Origin: CAIWHR01 sp963741355
Lineage (GTDB): Bacteria > Pseudomonadota > Gammaproteobacteria > Burkholderiales > Casimicrobiaceae
Length of the DNA: 64,000 bases
NCBI GenBank assembly: GCA_963741355.1
Contig: CAVUIG010000017.1
Location: forward strand, 62,001-126,000
Reading direction: 5' to 3'
Part shown: piece after piece, positions 8,719-17,923 of the stretch
How the letters are laid out: the number at the start of each line of letters is the position of its first letter
Position numbering within the stretch: position 1 is the stretch's first letter
The notes under the pieces: generated by a model
Told to the model about the DNA's origin: nothing
Seen by the model: only the letters and a program-made list of their open reading frames with translations
The model's database searches: none
Made by a program: the position numbers and the translations under genes

Positions 8719-10449
8719 TCAAGCCGCCGTCACCGGCTTGCGCCACGCCTGCGTGCGCGTCAGCAGCACCCGCGTGACGAGCGCGTAGAGGAGGCAGACG
8801 ATCGTCGAGCTCGCGACGATCAGCGTGGCCATCGCCGCCGCCGGCGCCGATCTCGCCCGCCTCGTCGAGGTTCAGGATCGCGACCGCGGCGAGCCGGGTG
8901 TCGGGCGAGTAGAGGAAAACGACGGCGGAGATCGTCACCATCGCGTTGACGAAGAGGTAGCGGCCGATGTCGAGGATCGCGGGCAGGCACACCGGCACCG
9001 TGACGCGGTGGAAGGTCTTGTAGAACGGCACCTTGAGCGACGCCGACACCGATTCGAACTCGCTGTCGAGCGCCTTCAGCGCGGTGACGGCGGTGAGGTG
9101 GCTCGACGTGTAGTAGTGCACGACGGTCGAGAGCACGAGGATCGTCAGCGTGTGGTACAGGAAGTTGAGCGGATTGTCGGGATGGTTGAAGAAGAGGATG
9201 TAGCCCAAACCCAGCACCATGCCCGGCACGCCCATCGGAATCGCCGCGAGCAGGCGGATCAGCGCCCGCAGCGCGGGCACGCCGCGCGTCTTCTCGAGCA
9301 GGTACGCGCAGCCGAAGATGAACAGCGTGCCGAAGAAGGCCGCCGCGAACGCCATCTTGCAGGCTGTTGAAGAAGGTGTCGATGACGCCGCCGTCGATCA
9401 GGCCGAACGTGTAGTGGCGAAGGCTGAACGAGAGATCGTACGGCCAGAGCTTGATGAACGACGTGTAGACCGCCATGCCCAGCACCGCGAGCAGAAGCAG
9501 CGCGACGATCGTGCAGAAGGCGAGCATCGCGCGTCGAACCAGCGCCTTGCGCTTCGGCGCATACGGCACGGCGCGCGCCGAGAACTGCGACTGCTGCTTG
9601 CCCTGCATGATCCAGTCGACGATGAACGCGACCAGCACCGGCAGCAGCAGGACGATGCTCACCACGGCGCCCTTGTTGAAGTTCTGCTGGCCGATCACCT
9701 GCTTGAAGATGTCGACCGCGAGCACGCTGAAATTGCCGCCGATCACCTTCGGAATGCCGAAGTCGCTGACCGTGTACGAGAACACGACCATCGCCGCGCT
9801 GACGAGCCCGTACTTGGCGCCGGGCAGCGTGATGGTGAGGAACTTGCGCCAGGTCCGCGTGCCGAGCGACTCCGCCGCCTCGTAGAGCCGGCCGTCGGCG
9901 AGCAGCAGCGAGGTCAGGACGATCATCAGCGCGTGCGGAAACGTCGCGTAGATCGAGCTGATGATGATGCCGAGCGCGCCGTAGACCTGCGCGCCGCCGA
10001 GCAGCCCCTTCAAGATCCCCTGGTTGCCGAACCACTGGATGAACGAGATCGCCGCCAGCAGCGACGGCGCGAGGATCGGCGTGAGCCCGATGACGCGGAA
10101 CAGCCCCTTCGCGGGCATGCACGAGCGCGTGAGCGCATAGGCGTACGTGAACGCCAGCGGAATGGTGATCCCCGTGACGATCGACGCGACCAGAGCGTGT
10201 TCCAGATCGACTGGCGCAGCCGCGGCGTCGCGAAGTAGTCCTGGAACTGCATCAGACCGACGAAGGCGCCGTCCTTGTCCTGCACGCTCTTCACGAGGAT
10301 CATCGCGAGCGGCCCCAGCAGGAACACCGCGAGCGCCGCGCAGCAGCAGCACCAGCAGCCCCTGCGCGAGCCGGTCCTGCCAGTGCACGCAGCGGCTTCA
10401 CGGCCGGCCCGACGGCCGGCGGCGTCAGCGTGGCGGCGCGGGTCGCCAT
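8719..10449 (-). CDS. phnU2: 2-aminoethylphosphonate ABC transporter permease, several frameshifts
   Basis: This is a fused double permease (two BPD_transp_1 halves, about 575 residues) matching the PhnU2 type of AEP transporter. The first half carries SSIYATFPHALMIVLTSLL and EAAESLGTRTWRKFLTITLPGAKYG, the EAA loop that contacts the ATPase. The second carries AAIPMGVPGMVLGLGYILFF and the matching loop SVSASLKVPFYKTFHRVTVPV. Breaks lie near 10330 (N-terminus), 10195 (missing base in NTLLVASIVTG), 9356 (extra base before MAFAAAFFGTLFIFG) and 8845 (extra C before the last helix). It starts 17 bases after the phnT2 stop. Multiple hydrophobic helices are plain in each half. Confidence 0.86.
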
Positions 10450-10465
10450 CGATCTTCGCGCGGCG

Positions 10466-11569
10466 TCAGCCCAGCACGCGCAGGCATGAAGGCGGCAGGC
10501 CCACGCTGACCTGCGCGCCCGGCGCGAAGCCGCCCGCGTCGACCGCCTGGCGCGGAACGTTCGCGGTCAGCGGCGGGACGCCGGCGACGTCCGGCGCGAG
10601 GCCGACGAGGCAGAATGCGCCCAGGAACTCGACCTTCGTCACCTTCGCCGACAGCGCATTGGGTCCGCTCGCGACGGCGCCGCCCACATGGACGGCGATG
10701 TCCTCGGGCCGCAGGTAGAGCCTCGCCGCTCCGCCCGCCGGCGATATCGGTGCGCACGACCATCGAGCGTGAGCTCGCCGACGCGGAAGCTGGCCGCGTC
10801 GTCGGCGATCGCCGGCAGCACGTTGATCTTGCCGATGAAATCGGCGGCGAACGGCGTCGCGGGCCGTCTCGTAGATCTCGCGCGGCGTGCCGACCTGCTC
10901 GATCCGACCACTGGTTCATCACGACGATGCGGTCGGCCATCGACAGCGCTTCCTCCTGGTCATGCGTCACCAGGATCGTCGTCACGCCCAGCCGCTGCTG
11001 CAGCGCGCGGATCTCGCCGCGCAGCCGCAGCGCGCTCGAGCGCGTCGAGCGCCGACAGCGGCTCGTCGAGCAGCAGGAGGCCCGGGCGAGGTCGCGAGCG
11101 CGCGGGCGAGCGCGATCCGCTGCTGCTGTCCGCCGGAAAGCTGGCCGGGATATTTCGCGCCGCTGTCGGGCAGGCCCACGAGCGGCAGGAGCTCGGCGAC
11201 GCGTGCGCGTGATCTCGGCGCGCCCCTTGCGCCGGTTGACGAGGCCGTAGGCGACGTTGTCGGAGATCGTGAGGTTCGGGAAGAGCGCGTAGGACTGGAA
11301 CACGATGCCGTAGTCGCGCCGGATCGCCGGCAGCCGCGAAATGTCCTTGCCGCCCTGCACGAGCGTGCCGGCGTCCTGCGTCTCGAGGCCGGCGATGATC
11401 CGCAGCAGCGTGGTCTTGCCGCACCCGGAAGGCCCCAGAAACGTGACCAGCTCTCCGCGACTGCACCGCGAGCGCGACTCCGCTCAAGCGCCTGGAACTG
11501 CCGAAGCTCTTGCTGATGCCGTCGAGCTTCGAGGTACGGCTCGGCATTACCGTTGAGGCTGGCCTGCAC
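10466..11569 (-). CDS. phnT2: 2-aminoethylphosphonate ABC transporter ATP-binding protein, multiple frameshifts
   Basis: This is the ATPase subunit of the AEP importer. Fragments in three frames assemble to one protein of about 365 residues. They are an N-terminus with SKSFGS; a Walker A region whose frame is lost; Q-loop YGIVFQSYALFPNLTISDNVAYG; signature LSGGQQQRIALARALA; switch region VTTILVTHDQEEALSMADRIVVM; then TPFAADFIGKINVLPAI; and a TOBE-type tail ending FAPGAQVSVGLPPSCLRVLG. At least five indels lie between 10700 and 11500, the densest damage in the window. A tail after the ABC domain is usual for PhnT2/PotA-like subunits. It sits between phnS2 and phnU2. Confidence 0.82.
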
Positions 11570-11613
11570 GAGTTCCGAAGCTCCCTCGGCTCGCAGGGCG
11601 CGCCGCGCCCCGA

Positions 11614-11643
11614 AACGCGCCCCGCTCGGAGGCGGGGCGCGTT
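11614..11643 (-). promoter_or_regulatory. Strong intercistronic hairpin between phnS2 and phnT2
   Basis: A perfect 12-bp inverted repeat, AACGCGCCCCGC then GCGGGGCGCGTT, with a 6-base loop, fills the 89-base gap between the binding-protein gene and the ATPase gene. There is no T tract after it. Such hairpins behind solute-binding-protein genes commonly protect the upstream mRNA or lower downstream expression so that binding protein exceeds membrane components. That role is inference. Confidence 0.6.
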
Positions 11644-11658
11644 CGAAACATCAACCGG

Positions 11659-12684
11659 TTATTTCGGCTCCGACTTCCCGTCGTAGCGCTTCGTCCACTC
11701 GGCGAGGATCTTGTCGCGGTTTTTCGCGGACCACGCGAAGTCGTTCTTCACCAGCCGCTTCTCGTAATCCGCGGGCACGTAGTCGAGCGGCTTCGCCATG
11801 CCCGGCATCGCCAGCACCGCGAAATTCTTCGCGAAGAGCTCCATCGCGGCGGGCGTCGGCGAGCCAGTCCATCAGCGCGCGGCGCCGCCTCGACCTTCTT
11901 CGTGTTCTTCATGATGCCGGACGGCCTCGAGGTCCCAGCCCAGGCCCTCGGTCGGGAAGATGATGTCGATCGGCGCACCCGACTTCTTGGTCGTTACCGC
12001 GCGGTATTCGAACGACACGCCGATCGGAAACTCGCCGGCGCCGGCCTGGCGGCACGGCTTGATGCCCGAGTGCGTGTACTGCGCGATGTTCTCGTGCAGC
12101 GCGTCCATGTACTTCCACGCGTCGGCCTCGCCCCACATCTGGATCCAGCCGGCCACGTCGAGATAGCCCGTGCCCGACGACGCCGGGTTCGGCATCACGA
12201 TCTTGCCCTTGTAAACCGGCTTCGTCAGGTCCTTCCACGTCTCGGGCTTGGGCAGGTCGTGCTTCGCGGCCTCGACCGTGTTGAAGCAGATCGCCGCGCC
12301 GTAGACGTCCATGCCGACCCAGTCCGGCGGGTTGCGCGGATCGCGGTACTGCGGCGAGATCTTGTCGAGGCCCTTGGGCGCGTACGGCTGGAGCATCCCT
12401 TCATTCGCGAACACCGCGAGGCTCGACGCCGACGTGCCGACGACGAGGTCGGCCTGCGGGTTCGCCTTCTCGGCGAGGAGCTTCGCCGTGATGACGCCGG
12501 TCGAATCGCGGACCCACTTGAGGTCGATATTCGGGTTCGTCTTCTTGAAGCCTTCCTCGTAGGCCTTGATCTGGTCGGTCTCGAGCGCCGTGTAGACGAG
12601 GAGCTCGGTCTTCTGGGCGGCGGCCGGAAGCGCGACGCCCGCGGCGAGCGCGAGCAGCCAGCAGAAACTGCGGAACGATTTCAT
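11659..12684 (-). CDS. phnS2: 2-aminoethylphosphonate ABC transporter substrate-binding protein, frameshifts near 3' end
   Basis: This is a periplasmic solute-binding protein of the Fe3+/phosphonate-type cluster, about 341 residues. The signal peptide MKSFRSFCWLLALAAG ends at an AAAQ-like site; the mature protein starts KTELLVYTALETDQIKAYEEGF. Core segments are VVGTSASSLAVFANEGML, GKIVMPNPASSGTGYLDVAG and EFPIGVSFEYRAV. Frames change near 11925, 11880 and 11850; the last frame gives MELFAKNFAVLAMPGMAKPL and ends KRYDGKSEPK. ATG 12684 has GGAGAG at a good distance. It is the first gene of the minus arm, divergent from phnR, as in AEP loci of the PhnS2-T2-U2 type. Confidence 0.88.
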
Positions 12685-12987
12685 CGGGACTCTCCTTGAT
12701 GGTCGTGGATCGGCGTGACGAGAAAGATTCTCTGGCGGCGGCGGCACCGCCGCATCCGTAGGCGTCGCATGCTACGCCGCGGCAACCCGGCGGGCAACCG
12801 ACGCGGGGCCGCACGAGCGCTTGCAGTATTGCGTGAGGCAGATGTCGGGCCGGTGACGGCGCCCGCGCGGCGATGCCGCGCGAACCGCGCCGCGGTCGCC
12901 CGCCGCCATCGCAAACGTCCACCCGATTGCCATTCCCCTGTTTTGCATATTGTTGACAATCTACACTTCGCGTGGTCTGATCGCAAG
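12685..12987. other. Divergent phnS2-phnR intergenic region
   Basis: This 303-base gap between divergent start codons must hold the promoters for both phn arms. The half next to phnR is locally AT-rich and contains the putative operator at 12949-12960. No clear sigma70 promoter for phnS2 was found on the minus strand. The middle (about 12720-12930) is GC-rich and shows no convincing reading frame or structure. Confidence 0.6.
12949..12960. promoter_or_regulatory. Putative PhnR operator overlapping a -35 box
   Basis: ATTGTTGACAAT is a 5-bp inverted repeat with a 2-base spacer and a GT..AC core, as bound by GntR/FadR-type regulators. It contains TTGACA (12954-12959), which with a 17-base spacer faces TCTGAT (12977-12982), a weak -10 for phnR. 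Binding would block this promoter and give autorepression. This is inferred from sequence and position. Confidence 0.45.
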
Positions 12988-13752
12988 ATGCTGAAATCGG
13001 TCTCCGCCGCTCAGCGCGGGCGGACCGCCGCCACGGTGCCGCGCCGCGCGCCGCGCAAGGCCGCGGCTCCGGCCAACGCCATCGCGCTCCTGCAGTCGAA
13101 CTCGTTGCCGACGCTCGTCGCGCACGAGCTCGAGCGGATGATCGTCGCGGGCGATCTCGTGGCCGGCGCGAAGCTCAACGAGGAATCCGTCGCCGAGATG
13201 CTCGGCGTCTCGCGCGGGCCGGTGCGCGAGGCGTTTCGCGCCCTCGAGCAGGCCGGCCTCGTGCGCACCGAGAAGAATCGCGGCGTGTTCGTCCGCCAGG
13301 TGTCGCTCGAGGAGGCCAACGAGATCTACGAGGTGCGGGCGGCGCTCGACGGCCTCATCGGGAGGCTCGCGGCGCAGCGCATCGAGGCGGCACAGCTCGC
13401 GAGGCTGCGCGACATCGTCCGCCGGATGCAGGTGATCGGCCGCATGCGCAGCGCCGATGCCTACTTTCCGCTCAACCTCGAATTCCACGACGTGCTCGCC
13501 GAAGCGGCCGGCAACCGCGCGCTGGTGGCCAATTACCGCCGCATCGTCAACGAATTGAACCTCTACCGGCGCGAGACCCTCGCCCGCAACGCCGAGAACA
13601 TCCCCATTTCGACCAAGGACCACGAGGCGATCGTCGACGCCGTCGCGCGTGGCGATGCGGCACTCGCCGAGCGGCTCCTGCGCGAGCACGTCCTCGACAG
13701 CCGCGAGCGTCTGCACGCAGCGCTCGCCGCCGCCCCGCCCCGCTCCCCCTGA
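12988..13752 (+). CDS. phnR: Phosphonate-utilisation GntR/FCD transcriptional regulator
   Basis: This is a FadR-subfamily GntR regulator of about 254 residues. A basic N-terminal tail precedes the winged helix-turn-helix (LVAHELERMIVAGDLVAG, LGVSRGPVREAFRALEQAG, VRTEKNRGVFV). The FCD ligand-binding domain follows, with metal-binding candidate residues in FPLNLEFHDVLAEAAGN and STKDHEAIVDAV, ending LLREHVLDSRERL. It lies between the divergent transport arm and phnA, the position of the PhnR-type regulator in Burkholderiales phosphonate loci. ATG 12988 starts the conserved part and lies about 28 bases after the operator-like palindrome, so a very short or absent leader is possible. Repressor or activator role is not determined. 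Confidence 0.87.
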   Translation: MLKSVSAAQRGRTAATVPRRAPRKAAAPANAIALLQSNSLPTLVAHELERMIVAGDLVAGAKLNEESVAEMLGVSRGPVREAFRALEQAGLVRTEKNRGVFVRQVSLEEANEIYEVRAALDGLIGRLAAQRIEAAQLARLRDIVRRMQVIGRMRSADAYFPLNLEFHDVLAEAAGNRALVANYRRIVNELNLYRRETLARNAENIPISTKDHEAIVDAVARGDAALAERLLREHVLDSRERLHAALAAAPPRSP

Positions 13753-13811
13753 CCGCCGCACGCGCGCATGGCGCGCCCGGCACGACTTCCGGAAAAGAAC
13801 CCGAACGCACG

Positions 13812-15084
13812 ATGAGCCCCGCCCAGAGCAGACCCTCCGTCGACGTCAACGGCGTCGCCTACCGATGGCCGGTGAAGCCGGTCGTCGTCGTGTGCATCGA
13901 CGGCGGCGACCCCGCGTACCTGCGCCAGTTCCTGGCCGACGGCAGCATCCCCAACATCGCGCGATTCATCACGCAGGGATTCGCGACGGTCGCCGACGGC
14001 ACGGTGCCGAGCTTCACCTGTCCCAACAACATGTCGATCATCACCGGCACGCCGGCGTCGAAGCACGGGATCTCCGGAAACTACTACCTCGACACGGCGA
14101 CCGGCGAGGCGGTGGTGATGACGGGGCCCGAGCTCCTGCGCGGCGACACGATCCTCGCGCAATTCGCGAAGGCCGGCGCCAAGGTGGTCTCGATCACGGC
14201 GAAGGACAAGCTGCGCAGGCAGCTCGGCAAGGATCTCGACGTCGGCAACGGCAACGTCAGCCTCTCCTCCGAGCTCGCGAACCGGTGCACGCTCGAGGAA
14301 AACGGCATCGAGAACGTGCTCGAGCTCGTCGGCGCGCAGCAGCCCGGCATGTATTCGATGGAGCTCTCGCTGTTCGTGCTCGACGCCGGGATCAAGCTGC
14401 TGGAGATGGAGCGGCGCGACCTCATGTACCTGTCGCTCACCGATTACGTGCAACACAAGTACGCGCCGTCGGAACCGGAAGCGCGCCGCTTCTACCAGGA
14501 GCTCGACCGGCGGTTCGGCCGGCTCGCCGAACTGGGCGCGACCGTCGCGCTCACCGCGGATCACGGCATGAACGACAAGTCGAACGCACGGGGCGCAGCC
14601 GAACGTGATCTGGCTGCAGGACGTCCTCGACGCGAAATTCGGCAAGGGCGACGCCCGCGTCATCTGCCCGATCACCGACGCGTTCGTGGCTCACCACGGT
14701 GCGCTGGGCGGATTCGTCCGCGTCTGGTGCCAGGGCAAGGCGACGCCGCGCGAGATCATCGACGCGATCCGCGGCCTCGAGGGCATCGAGTCGGCGCTCG
14801 ACAAGGCGACCGCCTGCCGCGTGCATGACCTCCCGCCGGATCGTGAGGCGGACGTCGTCGTCATCGCGACGGCCGACGTCTGCGTCGGCGCCTCGGAAGC
14901 CGACCATGACCTGTCGGGTCTCGCGGGCCACCGGCTGCGCACGCACGGCGGCGTCGCGGAGGCGAAGGTGCCGATGATCCTGAGCCGCCCGCTCAACGAC
15001 GAATACAAGCTGAAGGCCGCCGTCGCGACGCCGAAGAGCTACCAGGTCTTCGATTTCGCGCTCAACGGAACGGCAACCGCATGA
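13812..15084 (+). CDS. phnA: Phosphonoacetate hydrolase, one frameshift
   Basis: This is an alkaline-phosphatase-superfamily, Zn-dependent C-P hydrolase that splits phosphonoacetate into acetate and Pi. Metal and nucleophile segments are present in family order: VCIDGGDPAYL, nucleophile Thr in SFTCPNNMSIITGTPASKHG, YLSLTDYVQHKYAP, TADHGMNDK, and a late His in FVAHHGALGGFV. One extra G in CACGGGGCGC (14590-14594) breaks the frame after the DHGMNDK metal site; the protein resumes at NVIWLQDVLDAKFGKG and ends at 15084. About 423 residues, as expected. Its stop overlaps the phnY ATG (ATGA). The N-terminal two thirds are intact in one frame. Confidence 0.92.
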
Positions 15085-16532
15085 GCGCCGCCAGCATCCG
15101 GGCCGTCGACGCGCCGCGGCGCGAAGCGATGCGCATCGCCGGAGAGAAGGTGCATCGCGACCGCGTCGTCGAGGTGCGCTATCCGTACACGGGCGAGGTC
15201 GTCGCGACCGTGCCGAAGGCGACCGTCGACGACGTCCGCCGCGCGCTCCGCATCGCGAAGCAATACCGGCCGAAGCTCACGCGGCACGAGCGCTACAGAA
15301 TCCTCATGCGTGCCGGCGAGATCATCGCGTCGCGCCGGGACGAGATCGCGCGGCAAATCACGCTCGAAGCCGGAATCTGCCTCAAGGATTCGACCTACGA
15401 GGTCGGCCGGGCGTCCGACGTGCTGCTGTTCGCGGCGAACCAGGCGCTGGTCGACGACGGCCAGGTGTTTTCCTGCGACCTCACGCACCACGGCAAGGCA
15501 CGGCGCGTCTACACGATGCGCGAGCCGCTGCTGGGCGCGATCGTCGCGATCACGCCGTTCAACCACCCGCTGAACCAGGTGATCCACAAGGTGGCGCCGT
15601 CGGTCGCGACCAACAACCGGATGGTGCTGAAGCCGACGGAGAAGACGCCTCTTTCCGCGATCCTCCTCGCCGACGTGCTCTACGAAGCCGGTCTGCCGCC
15701 GGAAATGCTGTCGGTGATCACCGGCGACCCGCGCGAGATCGCCGACGAGCTCCTGACCCATCCCGACGTCGACCTCGTCACCTTCACCGGCGGCGTCCCG
15801 ATCGGCAAATACATCGCGGCGAAGGCGGTCTACAAGCGGCAGATACTGGAGCTCGGCGGCAACGATCCGATCATCGTGATGGACGACGCCGACGTCGCCA
15901 GGGCGGCGGAGCTCGCGGCCAACGGATCGTACAAGAACTCGGGCCAGCGCTGCACCGCGGTCAAGCGGATCCTCGTGCACGAGAAGGTCGCCGAAGCGTT
16001 CACCGACGCCCTCCTCGCACGGACGAAAGCGTGGACCTACGGCGATCCGCTGGATCCGAAGGTGGACATGGGCACGGTGATCGACGAAGCGGCGGCGGAG
16101 CGCTTCGAGGCGCTCGTCGACGGCGCCGTCGCCGGCGGGGCACGGCTTTTGCATGGCAACGTGCGCAAGGGCGCGCTGTATTCCCCGACGCTCGTCGACC
16201 GCGTCCGGCCGGAGATGGACGTCGTCCGGCACGAGACGTTCGGCCCGGTGTCGCCGGTGATGACGTTCAAGGATGTCGACGAGGCCATCCGGATCGTCAA
16301 TTCGACGGCCTACGGCCTGTCCTCGTCCGTGTGCACCAACCGGCTGGACGACATCATGCGGTTCGTGCGCGAGCTCGAGGTTGGCAGCGTGAACGTCTGG
16401 GAAGTGCCCGGATACCGGCTCGAAGTCACCCCGTTCGGCGGGATCAAGGATTCGGGGCTTGGTTACAAGGAAGGCGTGCAGGAAGCGATGAAGAGCTTTA
16501 CCAACACCAAGACGTATTCGTTGCCGTGGTGA
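15081..16532 (+). CDS. phnY: Phosphonoacetaldehyde dehydrogenase
   Basis: PhnY is an ALDH-superfamily enzyme of 483 residues that oxidises phosphonoacetaldehyde (from PhnW) to phosphonoacetate (for PhnA) with NAD. Motifs are AITPFNHPLNQVIHKVAPS, the general base in LELGGNDPIIVMDD, and the catalytic Cys in NSGQRCTAVKRILVHEK. The end has PFGGIKDSGLGYKEGV. Assignment as PhnY rests on the coupled position behind phnA and on the NHPLNQVIHKVAP segment typical of PhnY and related phospho-aldehyde dehydrogenases. No frame defect was found. Confidence 0.92.
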   Translation: MSAASIRAVDAPRREAMRIAGEKVHRDRVVEVRYPYTGEVVATVPKATVDDVRRALRIAKQYRPKLTRHERYRILMRAGEIIASRRDEIARQITLEAGICLKDSTYEVGRASDVLLFAANQALVDDGQVFSCDLTHHGKARRVYTMREPLLGAIVAITPFNHPLNQVIHKVAPSVATNNRMVLKPTEKTPLSAILLADVLYEAGLPPEMLSVITGDPREIADELLTHPDVDLVTFTGGVPIGKYIAAKAVYKRQILELGGNDPIIVMDDADVARAAELAANGSYKNSGQRCTAVKRILVHEKVAEAFTDALLARTKAWTYGDPLDPKVDMGTVIDEAAAERFEALVDGAVAGGARLLHGNVRKGALYSPTLVDRVRPEMDVVRHETFGPVSPVMTFKDVDEAIRIVNSTAYGLSSSVCTNRLDDIMRFVRELEVGSVNVWEVPGYRLEVTPFGGIKDSGLGYKEGVQEAMKSFTNTKTYSLPW

Positions 16533-16552
16533 TGCGCAAAGGCTGAGCGAGC

Positions 16553-17916
16553 GTGAAGCGCGATCCAATGCCGCCCGCGGGCGACCTCGCCGCCGAAGGC
16601 GACGTGAACCTGTCGCAGGAGCGGCGTGCGTTCGAGGCGCGCCACGCGCACGCGCCGACCCGCGCGCTGCTCACCTCCGACGCAAATGTGTTCCTGCATC
16701 AGTCGCTGTCGACGCCTTGCCTCGACGCCCTCGAGAGCTGCGAGGGGATCTGGCTGACCGATGTCGAGGGCCGGCGGATCATGGATTTCCACGGCAACAG
16801 CGTGCATCAGGTGGGCTACCGGCATCCGCGCGTGATGGACGCCGTGCGGCGCCAGCTCGACACACTCCCCTTCTCGCCGCGCCGCTACACGAACCGGGTC
16901 GCGATCGACCTCGCCGAAAAGCTCGCGGCGCTCGCGCCGGATCCGCTCGGGAAGGTGCTGTTCGCGCCGGGCGGCGCGCTGGCGATCGGCATGGCGCTGA
17001 AGCTCGCACGCGTGGCCACCGGACGGCACAAGACGCTGTCGCTGTGGGACTCGTTCCACGGCGCGTCGCTCGACGCGATCTCGATCGGCGGCGAGGCGGC
17101 GTTCAGGAAGGGCATGGGGCCGCTGCTCCCCGGCACCGAGCACGCGCCGCCGTGCGACCCTTCGTCATGCCGCTTCGGCTGCGGCGGCACGTGCAACGCG
17201 CGCTGCGCCGAATATCTCGACTACGTCCTCGGCAAGGAGGAGGACATCGGCGCCGTCGTCATCGAGACCATCCGCTCGACCGACGTCGCGATTCCTCCCC
17301 CGAGTATTACCGGATCGTCCGCGACGCATGCGATCGCCACGGCGCCCTGCTCGTCCTCGACGAAATCCCGATCTGCCTCGGCCGCACCGGGCGGATGTTC
17401 GCCTTCGAGCACTACGGCATCGTTCCCGACATGGTGGTGCTGGGCAAGGGACTGGGCGGCGCCGCATTCCCGATGGCCGCGCTGATCGCACGCCGCGACC
17501 TCGACGTCGCCGCCGACCGCGCGCTCGGCCATTACACGCACGAAAAGAGCCCCGTCGGCTGCGCCGCGGCGCTCGCGACGATCGACGTGATCGAGCGCGA
17601 GGCGCTGTGCGCGCGGGCGCAGTCGCTGGGCGCCGCGTCGCTCGAGCGCATGCGTGCGCTGAAGGCGAAGCATCCGATCGTCGCCGCGGTCCGCGGCATC
17701 GGGCTCCTGCTCGGCATCGAGCTCGCCCGCGGCGGCGTTCCCGCGCGGCGCGAGGCGGAAAGAGTCATGTACGAATGCCTCGAGCGGGGCCTGAGCTTCA
17801 AGGTGGGTCAGGGCAACGTGCTGACGCTCTCGCCGCCCCTGGTGATCGCGCCCGCGGATCTCGACCGCGCGTTCGATATCCTCGACGCGGCGCTTGCCAC
17901 CGTGGGGAGGCAATAG
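16553..17916 (+). CDS. pbfA: Class III aminotransferase-fold enzyme, probable (R)-1-hydroxy-2-aminoethylphosphonate ammonia-lyase, one frameshift
   Basis: This PLP enzyme of the class III aminotransferase fold has about 454 residues. Motifs are DFHGNSVHQVGYRHPRVMDAV, LFAPGGALAIGMALKLAR, LLVLDEIPICLGRTGRMFAFE (PLP-ring Asp) and VVLGKGLGGAAFPMAALIA (PLP Lys). A Cys-rich insert CDPSSCRFGCGGTCNARC stands out. A base is missing near 17302 (CCCCCGAG for CCCCCGGAG), breaking VAIPPPEYYRIVRDAC. The family PbfA eliminates ammonia from (R)-hydroxy-AEP to give phosphonoacetaldehyde and is found in phnWAY-type clusters. Position after phnA-phnY supports this, but a true transaminase cannot be excluded. 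GTG 16553 or ATG 16568 may be the start. Confidence 0.78.
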
Positions 17917-17923
17917 CTCCAGC

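Noticed and set aside
8719..11569. Pseudogenisation of the AEP importer
   Set aside because: Each broken gene can be restored by single-base corrections with no missense decay, and housekeeping genes in the same window show the same kind of break.
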